From: Acididesulfobacillus acetoxydans
Lineage (GTDB): Bacteria; Bacillota; Desulfitobacteriia; Desulfitobacteriales; Desulfitobacteriaceae
Assembly (NCBI RefSeq): GCF_900016645.1
Contig: NZ_CDGJ01000078.1
DNA length: 64,000 nucleotides
Direction: 5' to 3' (one strand)
The notes beneath the pieces are model-generated. The model worked only from the letters and a program-made list of their open reading frames with translations, made no database searches and was not told the origin of the DNA. Below are positions 8,522 to 15,583 of this stretch, piece by piece (position 1 is the stretch's first letter; the number at the start of each line of letters is the position of its first letter). Made by a program: the position numbers and the translations under genes.

Positions 8522-8570
8522 TAGTAATATTAGTATTTTCAATATTACTATTGTCCATATTACACGTCAA
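8522..8570 (-). promoter_or_regulatory. Sigma-A promoter with overlapping inverted-repeat operator for padR-MFS
   Basis: On the minus strand, -35 TTGACG (8565-8570), a 17-base spacer and -10 TAATAT (8542-8547). A 10-bp perfect inverted repeat TAGTAATATT (8522-8531) / AATATTACTA (8541-8550) with a 9-base spacer covers the -10. A bound repressor there would block initiation, which fits PadR autoregulation. Confidence 0.75.
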
Positions 8571-8718
8571 GCTTAACTCCCGCCCCTGGGCAAATTTTTT
8601 CACTCAAACATTTGTGCGCCGATTTTTCGGCAACCTTGCGGCTGTCTCCCAAAGACAATCCATGCCGGCGCCATTCCCGAAATGTTACCATCCTTCTTCG
8701 GCTGCGGAAAGACAACTC

Positions 8719-9270
8719 CTAGAAGAACAAGATGCCCACGAGCGCAAAAACAGTGAGAAAAGCCAAGGTGCCGATGCGAACTCTTTTTTGGGTTAGAGCA
8801 AAGTAGCCGCAAGCTATCGCCAAGAAGGCCTTGAGCACGGTTAACGAGGCCAGACTGTGGCTTAACTCATAAAGCGGCTTAACACCAATAATGTAGGCCG
8901 CACTCGCGAGCAACCCCAGCACAGCCGGTTTCACGCCGTCCAATAAGGCTTTGATTCCGGTGTTCGTTTTAAACTGTGCGTAAAACTTGCTGATGATAAC
9001 AGAAGCAGCGAAAGAAGGCAGACAAATGGCGAATGTAGCCGCCAGGGCTCCCGGTATACCCGCCGCCTCAAAACCGATATAAGCAGATGAATCGACGGCA
9101 AAGGGTCCGGGTACTACCTGCGCCATGGCGATAACTTTGATATAATTCTCAAGAAGGACCCGGCCGTGTGCCGCGGCTTCCGCCTCCAGGAACGGAATCA
9201 TGGCGTAGCCGCCGCCGAAACCGAGAGCTCCTATTTTCATAAACACCATAAATAGATTAATCAGTGCCAT
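8719..9270 (-). CDS. Chromate transporter half-size subunit (second)
   Basis: About 183 residues from the ATG at 9270 (MALINLFMVFMKIGALGFGGG). The CHR-domain hallmark GFGGGYAMIPFLEAE and a PGPFAVDSSAYIGF segment are present, with five or six hydrophobic stretches. Short-chain CHR proteins usually work as unlike pairs, as in Bacillus ywrA/ywrB; this one starts inside the end of the other half (overlap ~14 bases). Proposed role: chromate or other oxyanion export. Confidence 0.85.
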   Translation of the reverse strand: MALINLFMVFMKIGALGFGGGYAMIPFLEAEAAAHGRVLLENYIKVIAMAQVVPGPFAVDSSAYIGFEAAGIPGALAATFAICLPSFAASVIISKFYAQFKTNTGIKALLDGVKPAVLGLLASAAYIIGVKPLYELSHSLASLTVLKAFLAIACGYFALTQKRVRIGTLAFLTVFALVGILFF

Positions 9271-9826
9271 GTTTCTTGGCTCCCCGTTTTTCGGCGTACA
9301 GATTCTTAACCCAGCCAAGCCCGCCCGCCAGAAGGATGACCAGAGCAACATTGAGCCCGGTGCCAAGCAGCAAGACCGTGGTAAAAAGCGCCAATAATCC
9401 ATCCGCATAAGTGTTGACGGCTGTTTTCCCGGTCTTGCGAAGGGTGTTAAGGATCAAAGCAGCAACCCCCAGGAGAATTCCCGTGAAAGCTTTGCGGACC
9501 AGCGGATTATCCGTAAATCCCCAGGCCATATGGGTAAGAACCAGAATCAAAATAAAGGTGGGCAAAATGGAAGCCGCGGTGGCAAGAGTCGCACCCACGA
9601 GCCCTTGTCTACGGTAGCCGATCATCGTCGCCGCATTGACCGTGATGATTCCGGGCAGCGTTTGAGAGATGGCCATAATATCCGTAAGTTCGTTATTATC
9701 CAGCCATCCTCTGGCTTCGACGGTCTCCTTTTGCAAAAGCGCTATGACCGTATAACCCCCGCCAAAGGCAAGGCAGCCAATCTTGAGAAAAACCGCAAAC
9801 AACTCCGGTAACTCCATCGCCTTCAT
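9257..9826 (-). CDS. Chromate transporter half-size subunit (first)
   Basis: About 189 residues from the ATG at 9826, preceded by GAGGTGG. CHR-domain features include LKIGCLAFGGGYTVIALLQKE and LPGIITVNAATMIGY. Upstream in-frame sequence to 9928 lacks a better start. Together with the downstream gene it makes a two-gene chr operon; no regulator is adjacent. Confidence 0.85.
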   Translation of the reverse strand: MKAMELPELFAVFLKIGCLAFGGGYTVIALLQKETVEARGWLDNNELTDIMAISQTLPGIITVNAATMIGYRRQGLVGATLATAASILPTFILILVLTHMAWGFTDNPLVRKAFTGILLGVAALILNTLRKTGKTAVNTYADGLLALFTTVLLLGTGLNVALVILLAGGLGWVKNLYAEKRGAKKHGTD

Positions 9827-10231
9827 TACCACCTCAGCCACTTCCCCTAACTGCTTTTCGAACCTCTCCCTGTGATTATTATAGCAAAACAAGATTAGCA
9901 CCACGAAATTTCGGCGTCTACAGAACATCCGTAAGTTCGTAATACCTTTATCTCATGAACAAAATTGGACAACCGCTTGCATCACAGAAATGGCCACCTG
10001 ACCCTTGCGAGATTAACCTGAGGATGGTAGTATATGTAAAGACTGTAGGACTTCCTCAGGGATCCCAAAAGGAAATTTGCTTTTCCCCAAGACCAGCTAA
10101 TAAAAGTCAAGAGTTTTTTTGATTAATTCTTTGATCGCTGGCTCAGAAAAGGAGGGTAATACAAACCAAGCCATTGAAAAATCCGAACAATGACTAAACC
10201 TACGTGAATAAGGGGGGGACGCAACGCTCGG
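9827..10231. other. Non-coding stretch upstream of the chromate operon
   Basis: AT-rich, no convincing gene on either strand. A T-run lies near 10115 and a purine-rich AAAAGGAGGGTAATAC near 10147-10162, which looks like a ribosome site without a following start of any length. The chr promoter should lie at its left end. Confidence 0.5.
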
Positions 10232-10304
10232 CGCTTGCCAAGCAAAGTTTCTTTTAATCTTGGGTAGCTCTTTGGGGTGAAAGAGACTTTGCCGTCTTCA
10301 AGCG
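10232..10304. repeat. Long imperfect inverted repeat left of the IS110 element
   Basis: Outer arms CGCTTG (10232-10237) / CAAGCG (10299-10304) and inner arms GCAAAGTTTCTTT (10242-10254) / AAAGAGACTTTGC (10280-10292). This would fold as a bulged hairpin. It lies between the transposase 3' end and the flanking DNA, and could be part of the element end or a separate RNA. Confidence 0.6.
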
Positions 10305-10411
10305 TTTAGGTGTGGTCTACGTGTCAAAGGGATGATGAGCGAGCATATCCTCGGCCTTAACGGTCTCCGGTATCCCTCGCATCACCCTTGACACGATGCC
10401 GGCGCTTTATC

Positions 10412-11779
10412 TTAAGCCGCAGCCTGTTGAAGTTTTGTTTTTCTCCACGATTGGTGATCTTCTGGTTTTCTGACTTCAAAGGGTTTCTGGTCACGGAGAA
10501 CTGCAAAGATGTAATGAAGAAGTTTGTGCATTACGGCCACGAGAGCTACCTTTTTCTTCTTGCTAACGCATTTTGCTGTGTAGAAGTCCCGCAGAACGGG
10601 GTTAATCTCCTGACCATTCCGGGTTGTTCTAATGGAGGCCATGGCGATTGCAAACAGAACTCTTCTCCCTATGCGTGTGCCTCGCTTAGAGATCTTGTTC
10701 CTGTCTCCATTGAATTTGCCGGATTGGTTGACCGAGGGATCGATGCCAAAGAAGGCGGTGAAGGCTTTAGGGGATTTGAACAGACGAAAGTCTCCGATCT
10801 CCGCAATGAGCGTAGCAGCTGTCAAAAAGCCAATACCGGGTATTTCATCCAGAAGCTCAATATTGCGCCTTGCCTTCGCAGGAAACTGTTCCAATTCGAT
10901 CATCGTGTGGATCTGTGCATCAATGCCATTTAAGCTTGTTTGCATGTGTTCTATCCCATCAATGTGAAACTTAATCTTAGTACCCAGCAAGGCGAATTCA
11001 CAGGGCATAGAAGAGGCAAGCTGAGCACAGTCACGAAGCTGATTTACCTTGTTAGAAGCCCACGCAGAGCTCTTTCGGCTCGTTTTAGAGATTAGCAAAG
11101 TAAGTGCTTCTGTGTCAGCAGCTTGAACGGCTTTAGGAGAGGGATAGCTTCTCAGGACGGTTAAAGCCGTCTTGCCAAGGGACCCTGAGAACACATCGAG
11201 AAATCCGGGGAAAAGCAGGTAGAGATCCGTACAGAGCCGGTTCTTCATCTCCGTGAGCATGTCCGAAAGAGCGTAATACTCTCTGGTCATCATACGGAGA
11301 GCAAGAATTTGGGGCTCAGGAACTATGGAAGCTTTAACGTCCTGGTATTTTGCCAGCTTGGCGATCGCTTCGGCATCTTTCCTATCATTTTTCACTTTTC
11401 TTAGGTCGAAATTTTTGATAGAATGGATACTCAGAGGGTTTAGCACAAAACCCTTGAGGTCATTCGACCGCAAGAAGAAGAAGAGTGGTAAGTGAAAGAT
11501 ACCTGTAGATTCTACGAAGTAGATGGGCTTTCGTTTTAACCGCTCTTCTTCCTTTTTAAGGATGTCGAGTAGTTTGTGGAAGCCACCAGGATTATGCTCA
11601 ATCCTAAACGGTTTGCGGATAAGTTCTCCGGAGGGGGCGAGCATTGCAACGATGGAAAATTCGGAAGAAACATCGATTCCGACAACGAAATCATTTAGGA
11701 ACTCGGACAAAACAACACAACCTTTCAAAACAGATGAATCAGAGCATCCACTAAAGAAGAATGTCGAACAACCTTGCAT
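10412..11779 (-). CDS. IS110 family transposase (DEDD recombinase)
   Basis: Up to 455 residues. The N-terminal RuvC-like DEDD domain is seen in VVGIDVSSEFSIVAM (first Asp), FVESTGIFH (Glu) and NDRKDAEAIAKLA (Asp pair). The C-terminal Tnp domain has DEIPGIGFLTAATLIAEIGD and AFFGIDPSVNQSGKF, with the conserved region holding the catalytic serine. The true start is unclear: the ATG at 11779 has no ribosome site, and a TTG at about residue 24 would give VGIDVS a more usual position. The enzyme recombines circular element DNA into targets, in studied relatives using a bridge RNA. It looks intact. Confidence 0.9.
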   Translation of the reverse strand: MQGCSTFFFSGCSDSSVLKGCVVLSEFLNDFVVGIDVSSEFSIVAMLAPSGELIRKPFRIEHNPGGFHKLLDILKKEEERLKRKPIYFVESTGIFHLPLFFFLRSNDLKGFVLNPLSIHSIKNFDLRKVKNDRKDAEAIAKLAKYQDVKASIVPEPQILALRMMTREYYALSDMLTEMKNRLCTDLYLLFPGFLDVFSGSLGKTALTVLRSYPSPKAVQAADTEALTLLISKTSRKSSAWASNKVNQLRDCAQLASSMPCEFALLGTKIKFHIDGIEHMQTSLNGIDAQIHTMIELEQFPAKARRNIELLDEIPGIGFLTAATLIAEIGDFRLFKSPKAFTAFFGIDPSVNQSGKFNGDRNKISKRGTRIGRRVLFAIAMASIRTTRNGQEINPVLRDFYTAKCVSKKKKVALVAVMHKLLHYIFAVLRDQKPFEVRKPEDHQSWRKTKLQQAAA

Positions 11780-11912
11780 TTGAAACGGGTAGCACTCGAT
11801 AAGTGACCCAACCAGCTAAACATCGAATCATTCTTGTGGAGTGACACGCTATTTCACGGATAAGACCTCAAACGAGGGATCCAGGAGGAACGCACATCTA
11901 TCTCTCTGACAA
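11780..11912 (-). ncRNA. Candidate bridge RNA region of the IS110 element
   Basis: The ~130 bases between the extended -10 at 11918-11923 and the transposase start hold no gene. It contains a small hairpin (CCTCAAACGAGG near 11867-11878). In IS110-group elements this position encodes the bridge RNA that pairs with donor and target DNA. The assignment rests on position and promoter only. Confidence 0.4.
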
Positions 11913-11917
11913 AAACG

Positions 11918-11926
11918 ATTATAGCA
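11918..11926 (-). promoter_or_regulatory. Extended -10 at the IS110 left end
   Basis: Minus-strand TGCTATAAT (TGnTATAAT), with no good -35 at 16-18 bases in the present insertion. This fits IS110 elements whose -35 is donated by the opposite end upon circle formation. Confidence 0.55.
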
Positions 11927-12098
11927 TGATATTTAGCGATAGATAGCTAGAGTGTCGATTGATTCATCTGAACAATAAGGACCAAGTTGTAAAAGAACGT
12001 TCGGGCTATATTCAAGGCCTGAGCCCTATACTTATCTTACAAGGAGGATAGTGATAATATTTACTCAGGATTAAGCTGCAGCAGAGGAGGCCGCAAAC

Positions 12099-13277
12099 GT
12101 GGAAACAGATAAGAGGATTCGCCAGAAAACTCCCCTAGTGACGAGAAGGAACTTCTTAAGAACCATTCTCGGCGTGGGAGCAGGTTACGTTTATTTTCGC
12201 TATTTTCCTTTTGCCGAAAACACGAGTAACGTTAAAGAAGCTCATCCTCCTCTCGCCAAAGTTGACAGGAGAGTACCCCCGCCTTCTTCCCCACCTTCTG
12301 CCTCCCCCCTCCTCTTTGTCGCACACCTGGCGAATGCGCCCAGATATATGGTGACACCTACCTACGATCGTTCCGGGCAAGCGGTTCATCCCAGCATCGT
12401 TGATTTTAAGACCGAATATGGCCTGGAAAGTTGGGGGGGATTCCGCTATTGGATGGCGTTGACACCGTTTCCTTACTTTTGGAGTACTCATGAAAATCCC
12501 AGTCTTTTGGTGGGCCAAGATGGATTGAAGTGGCATAATCCACCTGCCATCAAAAACCCATTGGTTCCAAGACCATTCGGCTTAATAAACCGCAATTATA
12601 ATTCAGACCCGGAGTTAATTTATGACCCGAATCAAAACATGCTAATCCTTTATTGGCGTGAATATAGCGAAGGCGCCTTTGAAAAAATCTGGGCCAAGAA
12701 AATCAGCCCAAATCATAAGCCAAGCAACAAGATTCTTTGCGTCGAAAAGAAGTGGGACCACAAGACCGGTTTGATCCTATCCCCAACCGTTTGGCGCAAA
12801 AGCGCCAAAGAATGGTACATGTGGACGACGGACGGGAACGTGACGATGCATTCGTATACATCAAGCAACGGCCTTGTCTGGAGCCCTCCACAACCTTGCA
12901 ATGCCCCCTGGGATGCTTGGAACGGCGGCTATATTCCTTGGCATATCGCCGCAAAACCCAATCCTATCGAACACAACGTCGAGTTTTTGATTGCCGGTTG
13001 GTCGAAAAAGGGTACTATAAAAGATTGCCAACTATTTTATGCCACAGCACCCATGTCAGACCCCAAAGAACTCAGGATGCCCCTTGCGCAGCCGATCCTT
13101 CGTCGGGGCACCGGAAATCAGTGGGACAACGGTTACATTTATCGGAGCAGTTTCGTTCGGGAACCGGGTAATTCACAGACGCTACGCATATGGTATTCGG
13201 CTTGCTCGAATAAAAAAGTTTGGCACTTTGGCTACACGGAGGGTCAATTATCTCAAAGAACTCCCTCTCTTGTGTAA
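12099..13277 (+). CDS. Tat-exported protein with glycosidase-like (five-bladed propeller type) fold
   Basis: 392 residues; GTG start with AGGAGG eight bases upstream. A twin-arginine leader is present (TRRNFLRTILGVGAGYVYF, residues 15-33), so a folded protein should be exported. The mature part has repeated blades with Trp/Tyr-rich strands (GGFRYWMALTPFPYF, DPNQNMLILYWREY, SAKEWYMWTTDG, TLRIWYSACSNKKVWHFGYTEG), like family-43/32 glycosidase-related propellers. I cannot identify a catalytic acid pair, so the function may be sugar binding or hydrolysis. It lies beside an IS110 element and a toxin locus, suggesting acquired DNA. Confidence 0.6.
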   Translation: METDKRIRQKTPLVTRRNFLRTILGVGAGYVYFRYFPFAENTSNVKEAHPPLAKVDRRVPPPSSPPSASPLLFVAHLANAPRYMVTPTYDRSGQAVHPSIVDFKTEYGLESWGGFRYWMALTPFPYFWSTHENPSLLVGQDGLKWHNPPAIKNPLVPRPFGLINRNYNSDPELIYDPNQNMLILYWREYSEGAFEKIWAKKISPNHKPSNKILCVEKKWDHKTGLILSPTVWRKSAKEWYMWTTDGNVTMHSYTSSNGLVWSPPQPCNAPWDAWNGGYIPWHIAAKPNPIEHNVEFLIAGWSKKGTIKDCQLFYATAPMSDPKELRMPLAQPILRRGTGNQWDNGYIYRSSFVREPGNSQTLRIWYSACSNKKVWHFGYTEGQLSQRTPSLV

Positions 13278-13477
13278 TGCTTCCTTAGTCTTCTTTAGTC
13301 TTCTTCCCATCGGCCTCTCTATACCCCGGCCCTGCCGTGAAAACGATGCCCGAGGACAAGACAATTGCAAGGTGCCAGCCGAGCCATAGCAAGCAATAGC
13401 GAGCCACGGTTTCTTAAGGGGGTCGTGGCTGCTGTGAAAAAATATTTTTAGGCTCTGCGTTTCTTTCTTCCCACTTC

Positions 13478-13506
13478 TTGCATTGATTGCCCTCGCAAGG
13501 TATAAT
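13478..13506 (+). promoter_or_regulatory. Sigma-A promoter of the antisense RNA
   Basis: -35 TTGCAT (13478-13483), 17-base spacer, -10 TATAAT (13501-13506). No gene follows on this strand; instead a hairpin, a terminator and the complement of the toxin 3' end follow. Confidence 0.75.
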
Positions 13507-13512
13507 ATACAT

Positions 13513-13624
13513 ACTAAACGCTGGGATGTTGTGAGCATCCCAGCCTGCACAATCGGGCCACTATAGGCGGCCATAGGGAGAGAAGAAGTAGCCTCCGTCT
13601 CAGGGGTGGGCTACTTCTTTTTTG
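13513..13624 (+). ncRNA. Candidate antisense antitoxin RNA
   Basis: About 110 nt expected between the promoter and a Rho-independent terminator. It opens with a perfect 9-bp hairpin GCTGGGATG (13520-13528) / CATCCCAGC (13536-13544). It ends with AGAAGTAGCC (13584-13593) / GGCTACTTCT (13609-13618) followed by a T-run. Its 3' end is complementary to the last codons and stop of the toxin gene, the arrangement of RatA/txpA-like type I antitoxins. Not tested. Confidence 0.6.
13584..13624 (+). terminator. Terminator of the antisense RNA
   Basis: 10-bp stem AGAAGTAGCC / GGCTACTTCT followed by seven T residues on the + strand; it overlaps the toxin stop codon on the other strand. Confidence 0.8.
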
Positions 13625-13709
13625 TCATATTGTAAGCAAACTGGAGTATCAGAACCACTAATGTCGCAAACGCAATCATTAGCGTTAATGTTTGATACCA
13701 CTGGGTCAC
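13611..13709 (-). CDS. Holin-like type I toxin, 32 residues (Hol-Tox family-like)
   Basis: Small frame with GTG start, preceded by GAGGGTGAGG. It encodes a short polar N-terminus (VTQWYQTL), one hydrophobic span (TLMIAFATLVVLILQFAY) and a basic tail (NMTKKK). Size, layout and KKK ending resemble the putative holin-like toxins of Firmicutes and TxpA-type membrane toxins. A 7-bp inverted repeat (CTTCCAA/TTGGAAG, 13722-13743) ends right at the ribosome site and could hide it. The opposite strand encodes a terminator-ended RNA over its 3' end. It would insert in the cell membrane when unrepressed. Confidence 0.65.
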   Translation of the reverse strand: MTQWYQTLTLMIAFATLVVLILQFAYNMTKKK

Positions 13710-13743
13710 CGGCCTCACCCTCTTCCAACGCGAAAATTGGAAG

Positions 13744-14191
13744 ATTTAGGGGTTTGGCCGCCCACCGTGCCCTATTTCGTTGTGTAGCCTAAGTAGACCA
13801 TACTTTTTCTTCAATTGTATGGGATAGTGTTACTGCCGCCGCATAGTGTCCGTGGATTGATGGCGTAGATTGTCCGTAATTTGACGGATGGACTGACCGA
13901 AATTCCTGGATCCGTCCGTCCGTCTGTCGCTTACATTGCGCATGTTCGGTAAAAAAGAGCCGGGAGCTTGCTACTGACCGGCTTTTGTTGCCCTTGTTAG
14001 TTGCACTGCCGAAATTTCCTTGCGGCTTGGAAAGCCAGAATGTCTCCGCATATTCGGATAAAAGGTTAAGTGAAGGTAGCTTTCCCACAAGGACAATTGA
14101 TGGCCGCTCTGGCCGTGGGAAGAGTATTGGGAACGGGCAATGCATTAATTTTACCTGTGCAGACAGGAAACGTCATTACTGTATATTATCC
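13744..14191. other. Non-coding or relic stretch
   Basis: No convincing full gene. On the + strand a frame from GTG 14070 (or ATG 14099 with AAGGA before it) to 14194 reads like a protein end (MAALAVGRVLGTGNALILP..VQTGNVITVYYP). It may be a relic or a small gene, not recognised. Imperfect repeats of GACGGAT/ATCCGTC lie at 13883-13924. Confidence 0.35.
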
Positions 14192-14218
14192 ATAAAAAAG
14201 AAAGGCGCCTAAAGGCGC
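14190..14218 (-). terminator. Terminator of the DUF1906 gene
   Basis: On the minus strand GCGCC-TTTA-GGCGC (14205-14218) is followed by CTTTCTTTTTT, a standard Rho-independent terminator ~160 bases after the stop of the DUF1906 gene. Confidence 0.65.
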
Positions 14219-14293
14219 GGTTTAATAGAGCTTGTTACAAAATAGCAAAAACAAATCAGAGACCGAACAGGTGTGCCTGCACTTCTGGGGCTT

Positions 14294-14329
14294 GGTTGTG
14301 ATAGAGTTTTAACAAACTCTATCACAACC
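14294..14329. repeat. Perfect 16-bp-stem hairpin
   Basis: Arms GGTTGTGATAGAGTTT (14294-14309) and its exact complement (14314-14329) around the loop TAAC. No T-run on either side. It lies in the 3' untranslated part of the DUF1906 transcript. Confidence 0.85.
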
Positions 14330-14378
14330 AGTGCAAGACCAAGGAGAACTACGCCCACACCCAATAAAAATCCAAGGA

Positions 14379-15407
14379 TTATTTAGATATTCTCCACATA
14401 CCATCCGTGTTTTTGGCCGTGTCAATGTCAACCGTTTTTTTACACACCAGGGTATGTTTGGCATATTGCCAGACTTGAGCGTAGCTCAGGTCCTTGGACG
14501 GACAGGGTGCCGGGGTTTGTACGCCGGAATATAGCCAATGCGCGTCCCAATAGAGGATTGAGGTCCCGGCCCAAGATTCACGCAGAATCGTCTGAAGCTG
14601 AGCTACTGAAGAATATACCCCTGGGATATATCCATCCGCCCTCACGGCACGGACCCAGCCTTTCACATAAGAAACATAGTGATTTTGATTCAGTTGCTGC
14701 GCTTCGAGATCTAGATAAATAGCTGATTTAACCGGTTGCCTAACTTCCCCGGCTAACAAAACGGCTTGTTGTCCATCCTTTTGACCTTGAGCATAAGATT
14801 GCGTTCCGCCATGAATCGTGTCCGTATGATTTGCACCGGAATAGATACTGACGATCCAAAATCCGGCATTGCTAAGGGTCGAGGCTTCCGATTCTGATAA
14901 CGGTTTGCCAGGATAGCACGGCCCTCCTAAATAACGACCAACAAACCGATAGGGCGTACTTGTCCGTATACTTGATACCTCCAAAGAGAGGTCTGAGTCC
15001 GCATCAAGACCATTAATACAAGATGTTTGCTTGGAAATTGTCGTAGAGTTCGCCATTAAAGGTTTCGGGGGTACATCCTGCTTAGGGTGCTTAGGGACCG
15101 ATGGGTTGAAAATCCACCCTAACCCAGCTGGACCTAGAATGGGTAAGAATATTGCCCGCGAAGCAATTTTCCGTTCTTCTTCATCTTGCGCTAAGAGCTG
15201 CCTCTCGGAAATACCAGGAACTCCTTCAATAAGGATGTCATCGTAGGGAAACTTTCTCTCATTTAGAAAATGTATCAACTGGCCAGGGAATCCGGCTTCC
15301 AAGCTGTAAATCAGCCCCGCCACGAATAGTAAAACAAAGAAGATCGCCAACCTTCTGCCCAAAGTCAACGATTTCCTTTTTTGCCACGTTAAAGCTGCAT
15401 CACTCAC
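14379..15407 (-). CDS. Membrane-anchored DUF1906 (Rv2525c-like, glycoside hydrolase-like) protein
   Basis: 342 residues from a GTG with a G-rich site upstream. One N-terminal membrane span (LAIFFVLLFVAGLIYSL) follows a short basic stretch, so the rest should lie outside. The outer part carries a TIM-barrel-like DUF1906 domain: FVGRYLGGPCYPG, AGFWIVSIYSG, AIYLDLEAQ (Asp/Glu expected at the active site), YIPGVYSS and the closing WQYA..VDIDTA. These domains are thought to act on cell-wall glycans. Its neighbours are a D,D-carboxypeptidase and a toxin locus. Family fair, activity unknown. Confidence 0.7.
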   Translation of the reverse strand: MSDAALTWQKRKSLTLGRRLAIFFVLLFVAGLIYSLEAGFPGQLIHFLNERKFPYDDILIEGVPGISERQLLAQDEEERKIASRAIFLPILGPAGLGWIFNPSVPKHPKQDVPPKPLMANSTTISKQTSCINGLDADSDLSLEVSSIRTSTPYRFVGRYLGGPCYPGKPLSESEASTLSNAGFWIVSIYSGANHTDTIHGGTQSYAQGQKDGQQAVLLAGEVRQPVKSAIYLDLEAQQLNQNHYVSYVKGWVRAVRADGYIPGVYSSVAQLQTILRESWAGTSILYWDAHWLYSGVQTPAPCPSKDLSYAQVWQYAKHTLVCKKTVDIDTAKNTDGMWRISK

Positions 15408-15583
15408 AATGGCCTATCCCCCCCTCTCCCTCAAGAATTATGAAGGACAAGCCACGTTTAGAACCTTAAAGACCTCACGTCACATACAGGCTTACGCTTG
15501 CGTCCCATCGTACGGGAATAGAAATTCTTCTTGGAGAGGTAAAGGTATCGCTCAAAAGGTATTTGAGGTTTCAATGATTGGAC

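Larger units (their letters stand above)
10305..11935 (-). mobile_element. IS110-family insertion element (ends approximate)
   Basis: A single DEDD-type transposase gene with long non-coding ends and no obvious terminal inverted repeats or target duplication, as known for IS110. Downstream of the transposase an imperfect hairpin (about 10321-10343 with 10376-10395) surrounds two TTGACA motifs on the minus strand. Upstream lies an extended -10. In IS110 circles such ends meet to form a promoter. The exact junctions could not be fixed because no shared core dinucleotide could be assigned with confidence. Confidence 0.65.

Noticed and set aside
10242..10292. Rho-independent terminator for the chromate or transposase genes
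   Set aside because: No T-run follows the stem on either strand and the loop is long; better seen as part of a larger inverted repeat.
10388..10933. 181-codon + strand frame opposite the IS110 transposase
   Set aside because: Antisense to the transposase 3' half, with no start context or family resemblance.
13789..14145. 118-codon minus-strand frame next to the toxin locus
   Set aside because: No ribosome site, no family-like features and rich in Ser/Arg/His as expected for random frames.
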